Shown piece after piece: positions 10,637-20,562 of a stretch of DNA of 64,000 bases. The stretch lies in contig NC_090319.1 in NCBI RefSeq assembly GCF_040869045.1, forward strand, positions 384,911,601 to 384,975,600, given 5' to 3'. How positions within the stretch are numbered: position 1 is the first letter of the stretch; the number at the start of each line of letters is the position of its first letter. The notes below the pieces were generated by a model. The model had not been told where the DNA came from. It saw nothing but the letters and a program-made list of their open reading frames with translations, and made no database searches. Both the position numbers and the translations under genes were made by a program. The stretch comes from Eurosta solidaginis. Its lineage: Eukaryota > Arthropoda > Insecta > Diptera > Tephritidae.

Positions 10637-11110
10637 AACTCGGCCAACCTGAAACTGTATCGACTTCGATACATTATCTTAATTTCTATTTTCACTGTCG
10701 TACATTTCTTAATCTGATACAATTCGCTATTTGTGTTCAGAGTTACAGCTCGCACTGTATTGACCTTGATACATTATAACTTAACTTCTATCTTCACTAT
10801 CGTACATTTCTTAATCTAATACCTAATCCATGGCGGAAGGATACAAGGTAGCAGCATGGGACAGCTTATTATAAACTTTTTTTATTTGATTTGTTCCATC
10901 AACTTCCTGCGCAGTACGATTTTGACATTTGTCCATCGAATTTACAAAAACAAAGTACATGGAATTCTTATTTATGTTTGTAGGTATGTCACCATGCTGC
11001 CATCTTTTATCGTTCCGCCATGACCTAATCTAATAGAATTCGCTATTTGTGTTCAGAGTTACAGCTCGGCCAATCTGACAATGTAATCGACCTCGATACA
11101 GTATAACTTA
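10637..11110. repeat. Three copies of a roughly 105-bp tandem repeat
   Basis: A unit with AGTTACAGCTCG, a TATCGAC-CTCGATACA block, CGTACATTTCTTAATCT and AATTCGCTATTTGTGTTCAG recurs (CGTACATTTCTTAATCT at about 10698 and 10801). The third unit is split by the MITE at 10829-11022. It directly follows the gag remnant on the minus strand and may be its 3' non-coding region. Confidence 0.6.
10829..11022. mobile_element. MITE, 8-bp target duplication
   Basis: A 194-bp element has inverted ends CATGGCGGAA..GATA..AAG..GCAGCATG. ACCTAATC stands on both sides (10821-10828 and 11023-11030), an 8-bp duplication as hAT elements make. It has no coding sequence. Confidence 0.8.
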
Positions 11111-11124
11111 ATTTCTAACAAATA

Positions 11125-12466
11125 TTAGTCTGGTTCTACTGTGAAATATTTTCTTTGAAAACGGCTCACTAATGCCTTCAACTCAGCAAGTGTTTTGGCC
11201 GGTAACAGTAGATGTGCATTTGGCACTACATTGCCTATGCCGTGTATTATGAAATCGATGATTTCTGTTTCGCATATGTTTGCCCGTTTTCCTATTGCCT
11301 GCATCAATAGAACGTAGCAATGTTATGACTCGCCCTTTTTGTCCCACTTGCGTCTTGCCAACATTTTATAAACTTCGTTCCTCTGTATCGGCACATCAAA
11401 TTCCATCGTAAGGGCCTTTTTTAACTCGGCATAGCTTAACGCTTTGGTGGTGGTAAGGAAAACTTTGGCTGTTCCCACCAGGTAGCGACGAAGAGCCAGC
11501 AATTTAAATCGTTCGTCTATTCTTGACGACTCCATTACTTCTTCGAAGTTATGTCCCACCGTCACTGATATATCATCACCACTGAACTTGGAAACAGCAT
11601 GCTCTATATCGGCAAAATCCAGTCTACGTTGCTGTTGTACCCCAGTACTAGCTCTTAGCTCGTCGATTTCCCTCATTAATTTTAACATCTCCATACGTTT
11701 TCGTAGCGCCACCAGTTCGTCATCCACACTTATGGTCGTGGCTCTTACGTCAATTTGGGCAGAGTTTGATGGGGCAGCAGCAAAAACATCGTGAACGGCA
11801 GGTGTTGAAGTGAACTCAACCAAAACATCGGTAGTAGAGGCAGTTGGAACGGCAGTGGCGGCGGTATGGACGGCAGTGACAGCAGTGGCGGCAGAGCAGA
11901 CGGTAGCGGCGGAAGAATAGACGGCAGTGGCAATAGCAAAAACATCGTGAACGGTAGGTGTTGAATTGAATTCAACCAAAACATCGGTAGTAGAGACAGT
12001 TGGAACGGCAGTGGCAGCAGTATGAACGGCGGTGGCGGTAGCGGCAGCAGAATAGACGGCAGTTGCGGCAGCAAAAACATCGTGAAAAGCAGGTGTTGAA
12101 TTGAATTCAACCAAAACATCGGTAGCAGAAGCAGTTGGAACGGCAGTGGCGGCAGAGCAGGCGGTACCGGCAGTGGCGGCAGTATGAACAGCGGTAACGG
12201 CAGTGGCGGCAGAGGAATCAATAGAAACGGCAGCGTTTATCTCGATCAATATTCTCCGATGTATCCGTGTTCGGAGCGGCATTCATCACACTTGCGGAGC
12301 TATTATCTCCCACGCCAACTATATTTTGCAGTAATCTGCGTAATTGTATAATGTTGGCAGTAGGAGGGAAATCCACATTATTTTCAGTTAATACTTTGAT
12401 AATTCCTTCTCGAGCATCCATTTTACAAAATAGTTGTTTATAATAGTGCGCGAGGTTTGTTAACAC
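11125..12466 (-). pseudogene. LTR-retrotransposon gag remnant with expanded Ala/Thr repeats
   Basis: Read on the minus strand from Met at 12466, the first 70 or so residues (MDAREGIIKVLTENN...) end by a frame change near 12250. The next frame holds a low-complexity part and then a gag-like core: a helical segment (LVALRKRMEMLKLMREIDEL), SKFSGDD, FEEVMESSRIDERFKLLALR and YLVGTAKVFLTTTKALSYAELKKAL. An in-frame stop at 11323-11325 (KKGES*) is followed in the same frame by HCYVLLMQAIGKRANI and LLLPAKTLAELKALVSRF to a stop at 11125. The core resembles Ty3/gypsy-type capsid proteins. No zinc knuckle or pol follows. It is inactive through one frame change and one nonsense codon. Confidence 0.7.
11790..12230 (-). 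repeat. Coding minisatellite inside the gag remnant
   Basis: Three protein-level units of about 45-52 residues share TDVLVEF, STPAVHDVFA and ATAVYS..TAVHTAATAVPT. The DNA has GGCAGTGGCGGC-type trinucleotide runs between AACCAAAACATCGGTAG anchors. Units differ in length by whole codons, so they keep the frame open. Confidence 0.75.
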
Positions 12467-12476
12467 ACCTGAGATG

Positions 12477-12600
12477 GAACTTCTATCTTGGATGGTTAAT
12501 AAAGCAGCAGAAACGTCCGGATTAATTAACTTAGTACTTTATTTTTCAGTCTTCAATCCAATAATGAACCGGAAGTCCACCATCTTCTCTTTCCAGTGTA
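12477..12600 (-). repeat. LTR-like fragment upstream of the gag remnant
   Basis: It matches the split fragment at 9716-10010 and lies just before the gag start on the minus strand, where a 5' LTR end would be expected. The full LTR length and a primer-binding site could not be fixed. Confidence 0.4.
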
Positions 12601-12701
12601 ATACTATGTTCAAACAGAGAAACAAATTGAGGCAATTTCGATTTAAATTGAGTGGTGTTCATACTACTCAATTTACATTACACAATAGTAATTTGAAAGC
12701 T

Positions 12702-12920
12702 GGTTGGCTCATCTCGACAGCAACAACATACCTTTGTACAGACTGTCAAAGTGTGCGTGTTGGTAATTAGGCGAATGAAATGGAATCATAACATAAATTT
12801 TTGTTTGTTGTAAGAAAATGTGTTCAATGTTTTGGTTTTATTTTGATTTTGCCATGTTCTTTACAATCCCGACTCCAGTGAAATGAAAAATATAAAATCA
12901 GCTGATGAGATGAGCCAACC
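12702..12920. mobile_element. Small MITE, 14-bp inverted ends
   Basis: GGTTGGCTCATCTC at the left is matched in inverse (GAGATGAGCCAACC) at the right. The element is 219 bp and non-coding. No clear target duplication is seen. Confidence 0.55.
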
Positions 12921-13078
12921 ATATAGTTGAGCCATGCGTAACTGACGCTTGAATCTACTCAATAAACACACTTTACAAGGTTGCATTTGCGGTTTGAAAC
13001 AAATTATTACGCAATTTTTTTTAAATTGGCAATTTATGATTCAAGGTTCGATTCGAGCTCAAGGCCAGAACAATAATT

Positions 13079-15531
13079 TTTTATACTCAGTTGAGCAGAG
13101 CTCACAGAGTATATTAACTTTGATTGGATAACGGTTGGTTGTACAGGTATAAAGGAATCGAGATAGATATAGACTTCCATATATCAAAATCATCAGTATC
13201 GAAAAAAAATTTGATTGAGCCATGTCCGTCCGTCCGTCCGTCCGTCTGTCAGTTAGCACGATAACTTGAGTAAATTTTGAGGTATCTTGATGAAATTTGG
13301 TATGTAGATTCCTGGGCACTCATCTCAGATCGCTATTTAAAATGAATGATATCGTACTATAACCACGCCCACTTTTTCGATATCGAAAATTTCGAAAAAC
13401 CGAAAAAATGCGATAATTCATTGCCAAAGGCGGTTAAAGCGATGAAGCTTGGTAGATGGGTTTACGTTATGACGCAGAATAGAAAATTCTGGGCGTGGCA
13501 CCGCCTACTTTTACAAGAAGGTAATTTAAAAGTTTTGCAAGCTGTAATTTGGCAGTCGTTGAAGATATCATGATGAAATTTGACAGGAATGTTACTACTA
13601 TTACTATATATGTGCTAAATAAAAATAAGCAAAATTGGATGAAGAACACGCCCACTTTTTAAAAAAAAATTTTTTTAATTCAAATTTTAACAAAAAATTT
13701 AATATCTTTACTGTATATAAGTAAATTAAGTCAAAATTCAACTCCAGTAATGATATGATGCAACAAAATACAAAAATAAAAGAAAATTTCAAAATGGGCG
13801 TGGCTCCGTCCATTTTCATTTAGTTTGTTTAGAATACTTTTAATGCCATAAGTCGAACAAAAATTTACCAATCCTTCTCAAATTTGGTAGGGGCATAGAT
13901 TCTATGACGGTAACTGTTATATGTGAAAATGGGCGAAATCGGTGGAATCCACGCCCAGTTTTTATACACAGTCCACCGTCTGTCCTTCCGCTCGGCCGTT
14001 AACACAATAACTTGAGCAAAAACCGATATATCTTTACTAAACTTAGCCCTCGTCCTTATCTGAACTCACTTTATCTTGGTATAAAAAATGGCCGAAATCC
14101 GACCATAACCACGCCCACTTTATCGATATCGAAAATTACGAAAAATGAAAAAAAATGCCATAATTCTATACCAAATACGAAAAAAGGGATGAAACATGGT
14201 AACTGGATTGGTTTATTGACGCAAAATATAACTTTGGAAAAAACTTTGTAAAATGGGTGTGACACCTACCATATTAAGTAGAAGAAAATGAAAAAGTTCT
14301 ACAAGGCGAAATCAACAGCCCTTGGAATCTTGGCAGGAATACTGTTAGTGGTATTGCATATATAAATAAATCAGCAGTACCCGACAGATGATTTTCTCGA
14401 TCACCTGGTCCACATTTTGGTCGATATCGCGAGAACGCCTTCACATATACATCTAAGGGCCACTCGCTTTTAAAACCCTCATTAATACCTTTAATTTGAT
14501 ATCCATATCGTACAAACACATTCTAGAGTCACCCCTGGCCCACCCTAATGGCGATATCTCGAAAAGGCATCCACCTATAGACCTAATGCCAACTCCCTCT
14601 TAAAATGCTCAGTAACACCTTTCGTTTGATACCCATATCGTACAAACATTCTAGAGTCACCCCTGCCCCACCCTAACTAATGGCGATATCTTGAAAAGGC
14701 GTCCACCTATAGACCTAATGTCCACTCCCTCTTAAAATGCTTAGTAACACCTTTCGTTTGATACCCATATCGTACAAACATTCTAGAGTCACCCCTGGCC
14801 CACCCTAATGGCGACATTTCGAAAGACCTAATTCCCATTCGCTCTTAAAATGCTCAGTAACACTTTTCGTTTGATACCCATATCGTACAAACATTCTAGA
14901 GTCACCCCTGGCCCACCCTAATGGCAATATCTCGAAAAGGCGTCCACCTATAGACCTAATGCCCACTCCCTCTTAAAATGCTCAGTAACACCTTTCATTT
15001 GATTCCCATATCGTACAAACACATTCTAGAGACACCCCTGGTCAACCTTTATGGCGATATCTCGAAACGGCATCCACCTATGGAACTAAGGATCACTCCT
15101 TTTCAAAATACTCATTAACAGCTTTCATTTGATACCCATATCGTACAAACATATTCTAGAGTCACCCCTGGTCCACCTTTATGGCGATTTCTCGAAAAGG
15201 CGTTCACCTATAGAACTAAAGCCCATTCCCTTTTAAAATACTCATTACCACCTTTCATTTGATACCCATATCGTACAAACACATTCTAGAGTCAGCCCTG
15301 GTCCACCTTTATGGCGATATCCCTAAATGGCGTCCATCCATAGAACTACGGCCTAATCTCTTTTAAAATACTCTTTAATACCTTCCATTTGATACACATG
15401 TCATACAATCACATTCCAGGGTTACCCTAGGTTCATTTTCCTACATGGTGATTTTCCTTGTTTTGTCTCCATAGCTCTCAACTGAGTATGTAATGTTCGG
15501 TTACACCCGAACTTAGCCTTCCTTACTTGTT
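13079..15531 (+). mobile_element. TACTCAG dispersed repeat, copy 2
   Basis: It starts TATACTCAGTTGAGCAGAGC and ends near CGAACTTAGCCTTCCTTAC. The inverted arm of the host foldback resumes exactly after it, which fixes both ends. It shares head, CCACGCCC modules and tail with copy 1 but lacks the MITE and has a longer tail array. Confidence 0.8.
14390..15425 (+). repeat. Roughly 130-bp tandem array in TACTCAG copy 2
   Basis: About eight units share TTCTAGAGTCACCCCTGG, ATGGCGATATCTCGAAAAGG, CCACCTATAGA and TTGATACCCATATCGTAC. TTCTAGAG falls at 14521, 14649, 14781, 14894, 15024, 15154 and 15284, so spacing is mostly 128-132 with one shortened unit of 113. Copies 1 and 3 have fewer units. Confidence 0.85.
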
Positions 15532-15991
15532 TCTAATGATAATTATTGTTATTTTTTAATTTTTCTAAATTTGAAAAATTGTATTTTGTTTTTGGAATAG
15601 TAAGTAGAAAATTTTTCAGACAACCTGCCAGAGCTGCGCAGATAGATCCATTTCGAAGGGTGCTAAGCCTTCATCATCAGTACGCTTTAGGCACGTTGCG
15701 CTAACCATTTAGCTATACAGCGGTGGTTTGTTTGACTGGCAAATTTGCTACTTCTATTCCTTTTAACCAACTATATTTATTCATCATTTATCAATAGGCC
15801 GATAAAAACAAAAATAATTGTTAATAAACCATGAGCACTTGGGAATGTCAAACAAAGTAATTGACAATAAACAAAAATTCCAGCATTATCAGTGATTTGC
15901 ACCAAATGGCGCAACACTGAATAAATATAGTTGGTAAAAAGGAAGATAAGTAGCAAATTTGCCAGTCAAACAAACCACCGCTGTATAGCCC

Positions 15992-16337
15992 CCATTACTG
16001 ATACTTAGCATAGACTTGACTTGACTTGGCGTAAACTTGGCAACTTAGCCACGATTATACTCCACTTGGCGCATAAAATCTGGCATCATAATCAGCGCTG
16101 AAATTTATTTTTAAATAAATGTCAATTTGTATGACAAAATGTCAAAATGAAATGGAAACAAACAAATGGCATCTCAAAATGTAAACGTCACTTAGAACTT
16201 ACATAGAAAATCAAAATTCAACAGCCTTCTAAGTCAAGTTAAGTTTTGAGTAATCAGTAACATGCAATGTTAATTTAACAGAACTGTAAGTGACAGTTCG
16301 CAAGCCAAGTCAAGTCTATGCTAAGTATCAGTAATGG
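15992..16337. mobile_element. MITE in the foldback right arm
   Basis: Inverted ends CCATTACTGATACTTAGCAT and GACTTGACTTG bound a 346-bp non-coding element. AGCC occurs on both sides and may be the target duplication. Confidence 0.7.
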
Positions 16338-16689
16338 AGCCTTACAGCGTAGTGATGATGAAGGCTTAGCACCCTTCGAAGTGGATCTATCTGCGCAGCT
16401 ATGGCGGGTTGTCTGAAAAATTTTCTACTTACTATTCCAAAAACAAAATACAATTTTTCAAATTTAGAAAAATTAAAAAATAACAATAATTATCATTAGA
16501 AAAAAATTATTGTTCTGGCCTAGAGCTCGAATTGAACCTTGAATAATTTATCAATAGGCCGATAAAAACAAAAACAATTGGCAATTTATTATTAGAATTT
16601 ATTGTATGATAAATTAAGAAATAAATTGCCCAAATTGTACAAATTGCCAATTTGGTGTGTGTTTGTACATAGTATAAAGCTCTAGGTTA

Positions 16690-16858
16690 TCATGAAAGGG
16701 ATGGCCTAGAGGATTCGATGAAGTCATATTAAATCACTCCCGAGGTGGTCGGGCTAAGTAGTACCTAAATTGTGCTTGTTACCGGTAGATAACGGATCTA
16801 TATTCGTCAATGGACCACCAACAGCGGTAACACTTGCTTCAACCACAACAACGTAACT
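16690..16858 (+). mobile_element. SINE-like retroposon, 3' half
   Basis: It matches the second half of the SINE-like family (GGATGGCCTAGAGG, CCCGAGGTGGTCGGGCTA, GGACCACCAACA) and ends with a CAACAAC-type tail. Confidence 0.6.
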
Positions 16859-16925
16859 GCAAGACTTTACAGGGTCTACCTCTCCAACTACTCCTAAAAT
16901 GAGGACCGCAAGTTATCTGTTGTTC
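16857..16925 (+). pseudogene. Short reverse transcriptase fragment of the copy A/B LINE family
   Basis: The frame reads LQDFTGSTSPTTPKMRTASYL, matching LQDLEGSTLPTCLKRWTANYL of copy A. Only about 65 bp can be matched. Confidence 0.55.
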
Positions 16926-17337
16926 ACGCCACCAGGCGAAACCACTAATCTAAAATACTTACTTGTTCCTAGGCAATTAACACTAATGTCCTATGTTATA
17001 AAAATCGAAATTTTCATAAACGACCCGCTCTAATGCTTGTATTCAGCGGCAGAGGGACTCCCCCAGCGGGTTATGGGGTCAGAATATACCCGCGGTAGGT
17101 ATGCATGTGAGCTAATGTGAGAAGGCGACAACCTGGCTAGGCCACTCTGACATAATCGGTTTAAGGGCTAGCCGGGGGAGATCTCATCGGCAGCGTCTGT
17201 ACACCTCTAGGTGCGGCTGCAAGCGGGCGTCTGTCTTGGATCAAGCGGCTCGCTATATACGTGCCAAGTAATATTTTCACCCCCGCTGAGCGGGTTGTGC
17301 GCTGGGCTTGGGAGCCGCCACGTAAAACCATACTCCA

Positions 17338-18296
17338 ATGAAATATAACAACAAGGCTCGGATAAATAAACTCTCTATTGATGACGACCATGGCAAACGT
17401 TTGAAGGACAATGAATTGAGGGCATGCGCCTGGAACGTCCGCTCCCTGAATGACATTGGTGCAGATGCCCGGCTGGTTGATGTCCTCGTCAAAGCAAAAT
17501 CTGACATCACCGCCATCCAAGAAATGCGTTGGACGAAGCAAGGAAGAAAGAAGATCAAACATTGTGACATCTATTGGAGTGGCCATACGAATAAGCGCAG
17601 TTTCGGCGTCGGATTCGTGGTGGGAGAGAGACTTTGTCGCCAAGTTCTGGCGTTCACACCTGTGGACGAACGTCTCGCCGCTATCCGAATAAAAGCAAGA
17701 TTTTTTAATATATCATTCATCTGCGCCCATGCGCCGACAGAGTAGAAAGACAATGAGGTGAAAGACACTCTTTATGAACATACGAGCGCTGTCCCCGTCA
17801 CGATATAAAAGTCATGCTTGGTGACTTTAACGCCAGGGTGAGCAAAGACGGTGTTTTTGGCCCTACAGTCGGAAAGTTCAGCCTACACAATGAAACTTCT
17901 CCTAACGGACTGAGGCTGATTGACTTTCCCGGTGCTCGAAACATGGTCATATCCAGCACGAGGTTCATGCATAAAAAGATACATCAAGCTACATGGCTGT
18001 CTCCTGATCGAAATACTCGCAATCAGATCGATCACGTTGTGATAGACGGACGGCATGCCTCCAGTGTTTTAGATGTGCGTACGACCCGTGGACCTAACAT
18101 CGACTCGGACCATTATCTCGTTGCAGCCAAAATACGCACCCGCCTCAATGCGGCTAAAACCAAGGAACAAAAAACACAAGGAAAGCTAGACGTCGAAAAG
18201 CTTCAATTACAACAGACTGCCAATGATTTCACAACTCGACTCTCAGACCTACTCTCTGAGAGCACAACTCATCCTGAAGGAATACAGGAGCAGTGA
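17338..18296 (+). pseudogene. RTE endonuclease domain
   Basis: The first frame (to a stop at 17743) has ELRACAWNVRSL, DITAIQEMRW, WSGHTNKRSFGVGFVV and FISFICAHAPTE-like sequence; the next frame (from 17814) has MLGDFNARVSKDG, NQIDHVVIDGRHASS and PNIDSDHYLVAAKIRTRL. These are the metal-binding and catalytic motifs of the endonuclease used by LINEs for target nicking. An in-frame stop and a frame change between them split the gene. A further stop follows HPEGIQEQ. Confidence 0.8.
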
Positions 18297-18527
18297 AAGG
18301 CAACTGAAAGAAAAGACGCTGCCTACAGGGCTACTTTAAAAGCGAGCGCGACAAGAGGAGTGTGTGAACGCTATCGTGAGTTGAAAAAGGAAGCGATACT
18401 CCTTTTCAGGAAGAAAAAAGCAGAAGCAGAAAGGCGTGAGTCTGAGGAGCTTGAGCTGCTAGCCACCAGGAATAACGCCCGAAAATTTTACTAAAAAATA
18501 CGGCGACAGACGGAAGGTTTTAAGACC

Positions 18528-20047
18528 GTGGCAAACTCCTTTAGGAACGAAAACGGTGACCTTATAACTGATGTCCAGAGAGTGCTTACATTATGGAGGG
18601 AACACTTCTCTGTTCTCCTAAATGGAGGCAGCAATTCACCGCGCAGAGATGAAGAACCCGATCCTGCAATCGATGATGATGGAATATATGTCCCCCCGCC
18701 CGATTATGACGAAGTTAGAATAGCAATAACCAGATTGAAAAACAACAAGGCCGTGGGCGCTGATGGATTGCCTGCGGAGCTATTCAAGTACGGCGGCGAG
18801 GAGTTGGTAAGGGGCATGCAGCAGCTTCTTAGCAAAATATGGGTGGAAGAGTGCATGCCCGACGGTTGGAATCTAAGTGTTCTTTGCACAGTCCACAAGA
18901 AGGGGGATACTGCAAAAGATTTTCACAATGCGCCAAATCTTGAAAAAAACCCGTGAGAAAAGAATCGACACACATCACCTCTTCATCGACTTTAAAGCCG
19001 CCTTCGACAGCACGAAAAGGAGCTGCCTATATGCCGCTATGTCTGAATTTGGTTTCCCCGCAAAACTTATACGGCTGTGCAAAATGACGTTGAGCAATAC
19101 CATCAGCTCAGTCAGAATTGGGAAGGACCTCTCCGATCCGTTCGAAACTAAACGAGGTTTCAGACAGGGTGACCCCCTATCGTGCGATTTCTTTAATTTG
19201 ATGCTGGAGAAAATTATACTAGCTGCAGAACTTAACCGCACTGGAACAATATGCTATAAAAGCGTGCGATTACTGGCATATGCTGATGACATTGATATCA
19301 TCGGCCTAAACACCCGCGCTGTTAGTTCTGCTTACTCCAAACTGGAAAAAGAAGCGGTAAAGATGGGTTTGATGGTGAATGAGGACAAAACGAAGTACCT
19401 GCTGTCATCGAGCAAAGAGTCAGCGCATATGCGCCTTGGCAACCACGCTACTGTAGGCAGCCATAATTTCGAAATAGTAAAAGACTTCGTTTATTTGGGA
19501 ACCAGCAACAACACTAGCAACATCAGCACTGAAATCCAGCGAAGAATCACTCTTGCCAATAAATGCTACTTTGGACTAGGTAGGCTATTGAAAAGTAAAG
19601 TCCTCTCTCGGCAAACGAAACTCATACTCTACAAGTCAGTTATCGTACCCATCCTGCTATATGGCGCAGAAGCATGGGCCATGACAACATCAGATGAATC
19701 GGCTCTGGGACTATTCGAGGAAAAAGTTCTCCGAAAGATTTATGGACCTCTACGCGTTGGCGATGGCGAGCACCGAAGAAGATTTAATGATGAGCTGTAC
19801 GAGCTATACGCAGCGGCTGCGCTGGTTAGGCCATGTTATGCGAATGAAAGATGATGCTCCGGCCAAGAAAGTGTTTCTATCGGAACCCGCCTATGGAAGC
19901 AGAGGTAGAGGGCGGCCCCCATTCCGTTGGAAGGACCATGTGGAAAACGATTTAAACTACCTTGGTGTGACCAATTGGCGCCGGTTGGCGGAGCGAAGGA
20001 GCGACTGGCGCGCCTTGTTGGACGGCCATAACCGTTTAGACGGTTAA
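18528..20047 (+). pseudogene. RTE reverse transcriptase and C-terminal domain
   Basis: The frame at 18528-18956 has NKAVGADGLPAELFKYGGEEL and VLCTVHKKGD. A deletion near 18937 removes the expected reverse transcriptase block between the KKGD region and the template-contact region and shifts the frame. The next frame has LFIDFKAAFDS, GFRQGDPLSCDFFNLMLE and LLAYADDIDIIG (the YADD catalytic pair near 19280). A second frame change near 19800 leads to LRWLGHVMRM, GRGRPPFRWKDHVENDL and NWRRLAERRSDWRALL, the usual RTE C-terminus, with a stop at 20045-20047. Confidence 0.85.
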
Positions 20048-20562
20048 GCGCCAATTAAGTAAGTAAGTAAGTAAGGCATGCATTTCGTAAGAGGCGACTA
20101 AAATACCAGATTCAAGGGTTTTTGTAGCGCCAGGCCCGACGAGAGGGGAGGGGGAATGGGGGGATTCCCCCCGGGCACGGGGTTTCTCAGGGGGCCCGCG
20201 ATTTAGAGGTACTAAGAAATTTTTTTAATTCAGGAGAGTCTTTAGTTGTTCCATGTGCAAATTTTAAGCCGCATTTCAAAAGCAACGAATATTGATAATG
20301 ATATTTTGCCTGGGCCTGTGGAGACAATAATCAAACAAAAATGTATGTTTACATGAATCCGAAAGCGTAAAAAGGATTCGTGGTGACACTGATGAAGGTT
20401 CATCTTCAAAAAGTCTTCCAACAATACCACCAACTCTGTATTAAAGTCCAGATTATTTAAACGACTTCGATATCGGTACCGTGAATAATGAGTTTTTGCG
20501 ATCCGAAGAAGTCAACGGAATAATTCGTCGAGGTCATCAAAAGTGTCCTGTTATTTTTCCAC

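Larger units (their letters stand above)
13030..16550. mobile_element. Foldback element with tRNA-like stretch, twice interrupted
   Basis: Long inverted arms flank a spacer of about 135 bp (15784-15917). The left arm is 13030-13078 plus 15532-15783. The right arm is 15918-15991 plus 16338-16550. Each arm includes GGCCAGAACAATAATT at the outside, CTAATGATAATTATTGTTA, and CACCCTTCGAA near ATCTATCTGCGCAGC. The left arm read on the minus strand holds TATAGCTAAATGGTTAGCGC, which resembles a tRNA A-box, with a weaker B-box-like CCTTCGAAATGG. The left arm is split by TACTCAG copy 2, and the right arm by a MITE. A diverged half copy lies at 62180-62440. Confidence 0.7.
17109..20077 (+). mobile_element. 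RTE-clade LINE, nearly full length, inactive
   Basis: An element of about 2.97 kb has a GC-rich leader, endonuclease, reverse transcriptase and a TAAG microsatellite tail (20056-20075). Short microsatellite tails are usual for RTE elements. ATGCATGT before (17101-17108) and ATGCATTT after (20078-20085) are the probable target duplication. Frame changes, a stop and a deletion make it non-functional. Confidence 0.8.

Noticed and set aside
11745..12221. Leucine/proline-rich ORF of 158 codons overlapping the gag remnant
   Set aside because: It is the shadow frame of the Ala/Thr-coding minisatellite; the gag frame is supported by the conserved capsid-like core.
15690..15735. A tRNA gene on the minus strand near the TAGCTAAATGGTTAGCGC motif
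   Set aside because: Only an A-box-like part and a poor B-box match are present, and no complete cloverleaf can be drawn. It is kept as tRNA-like sequence within a repeat.
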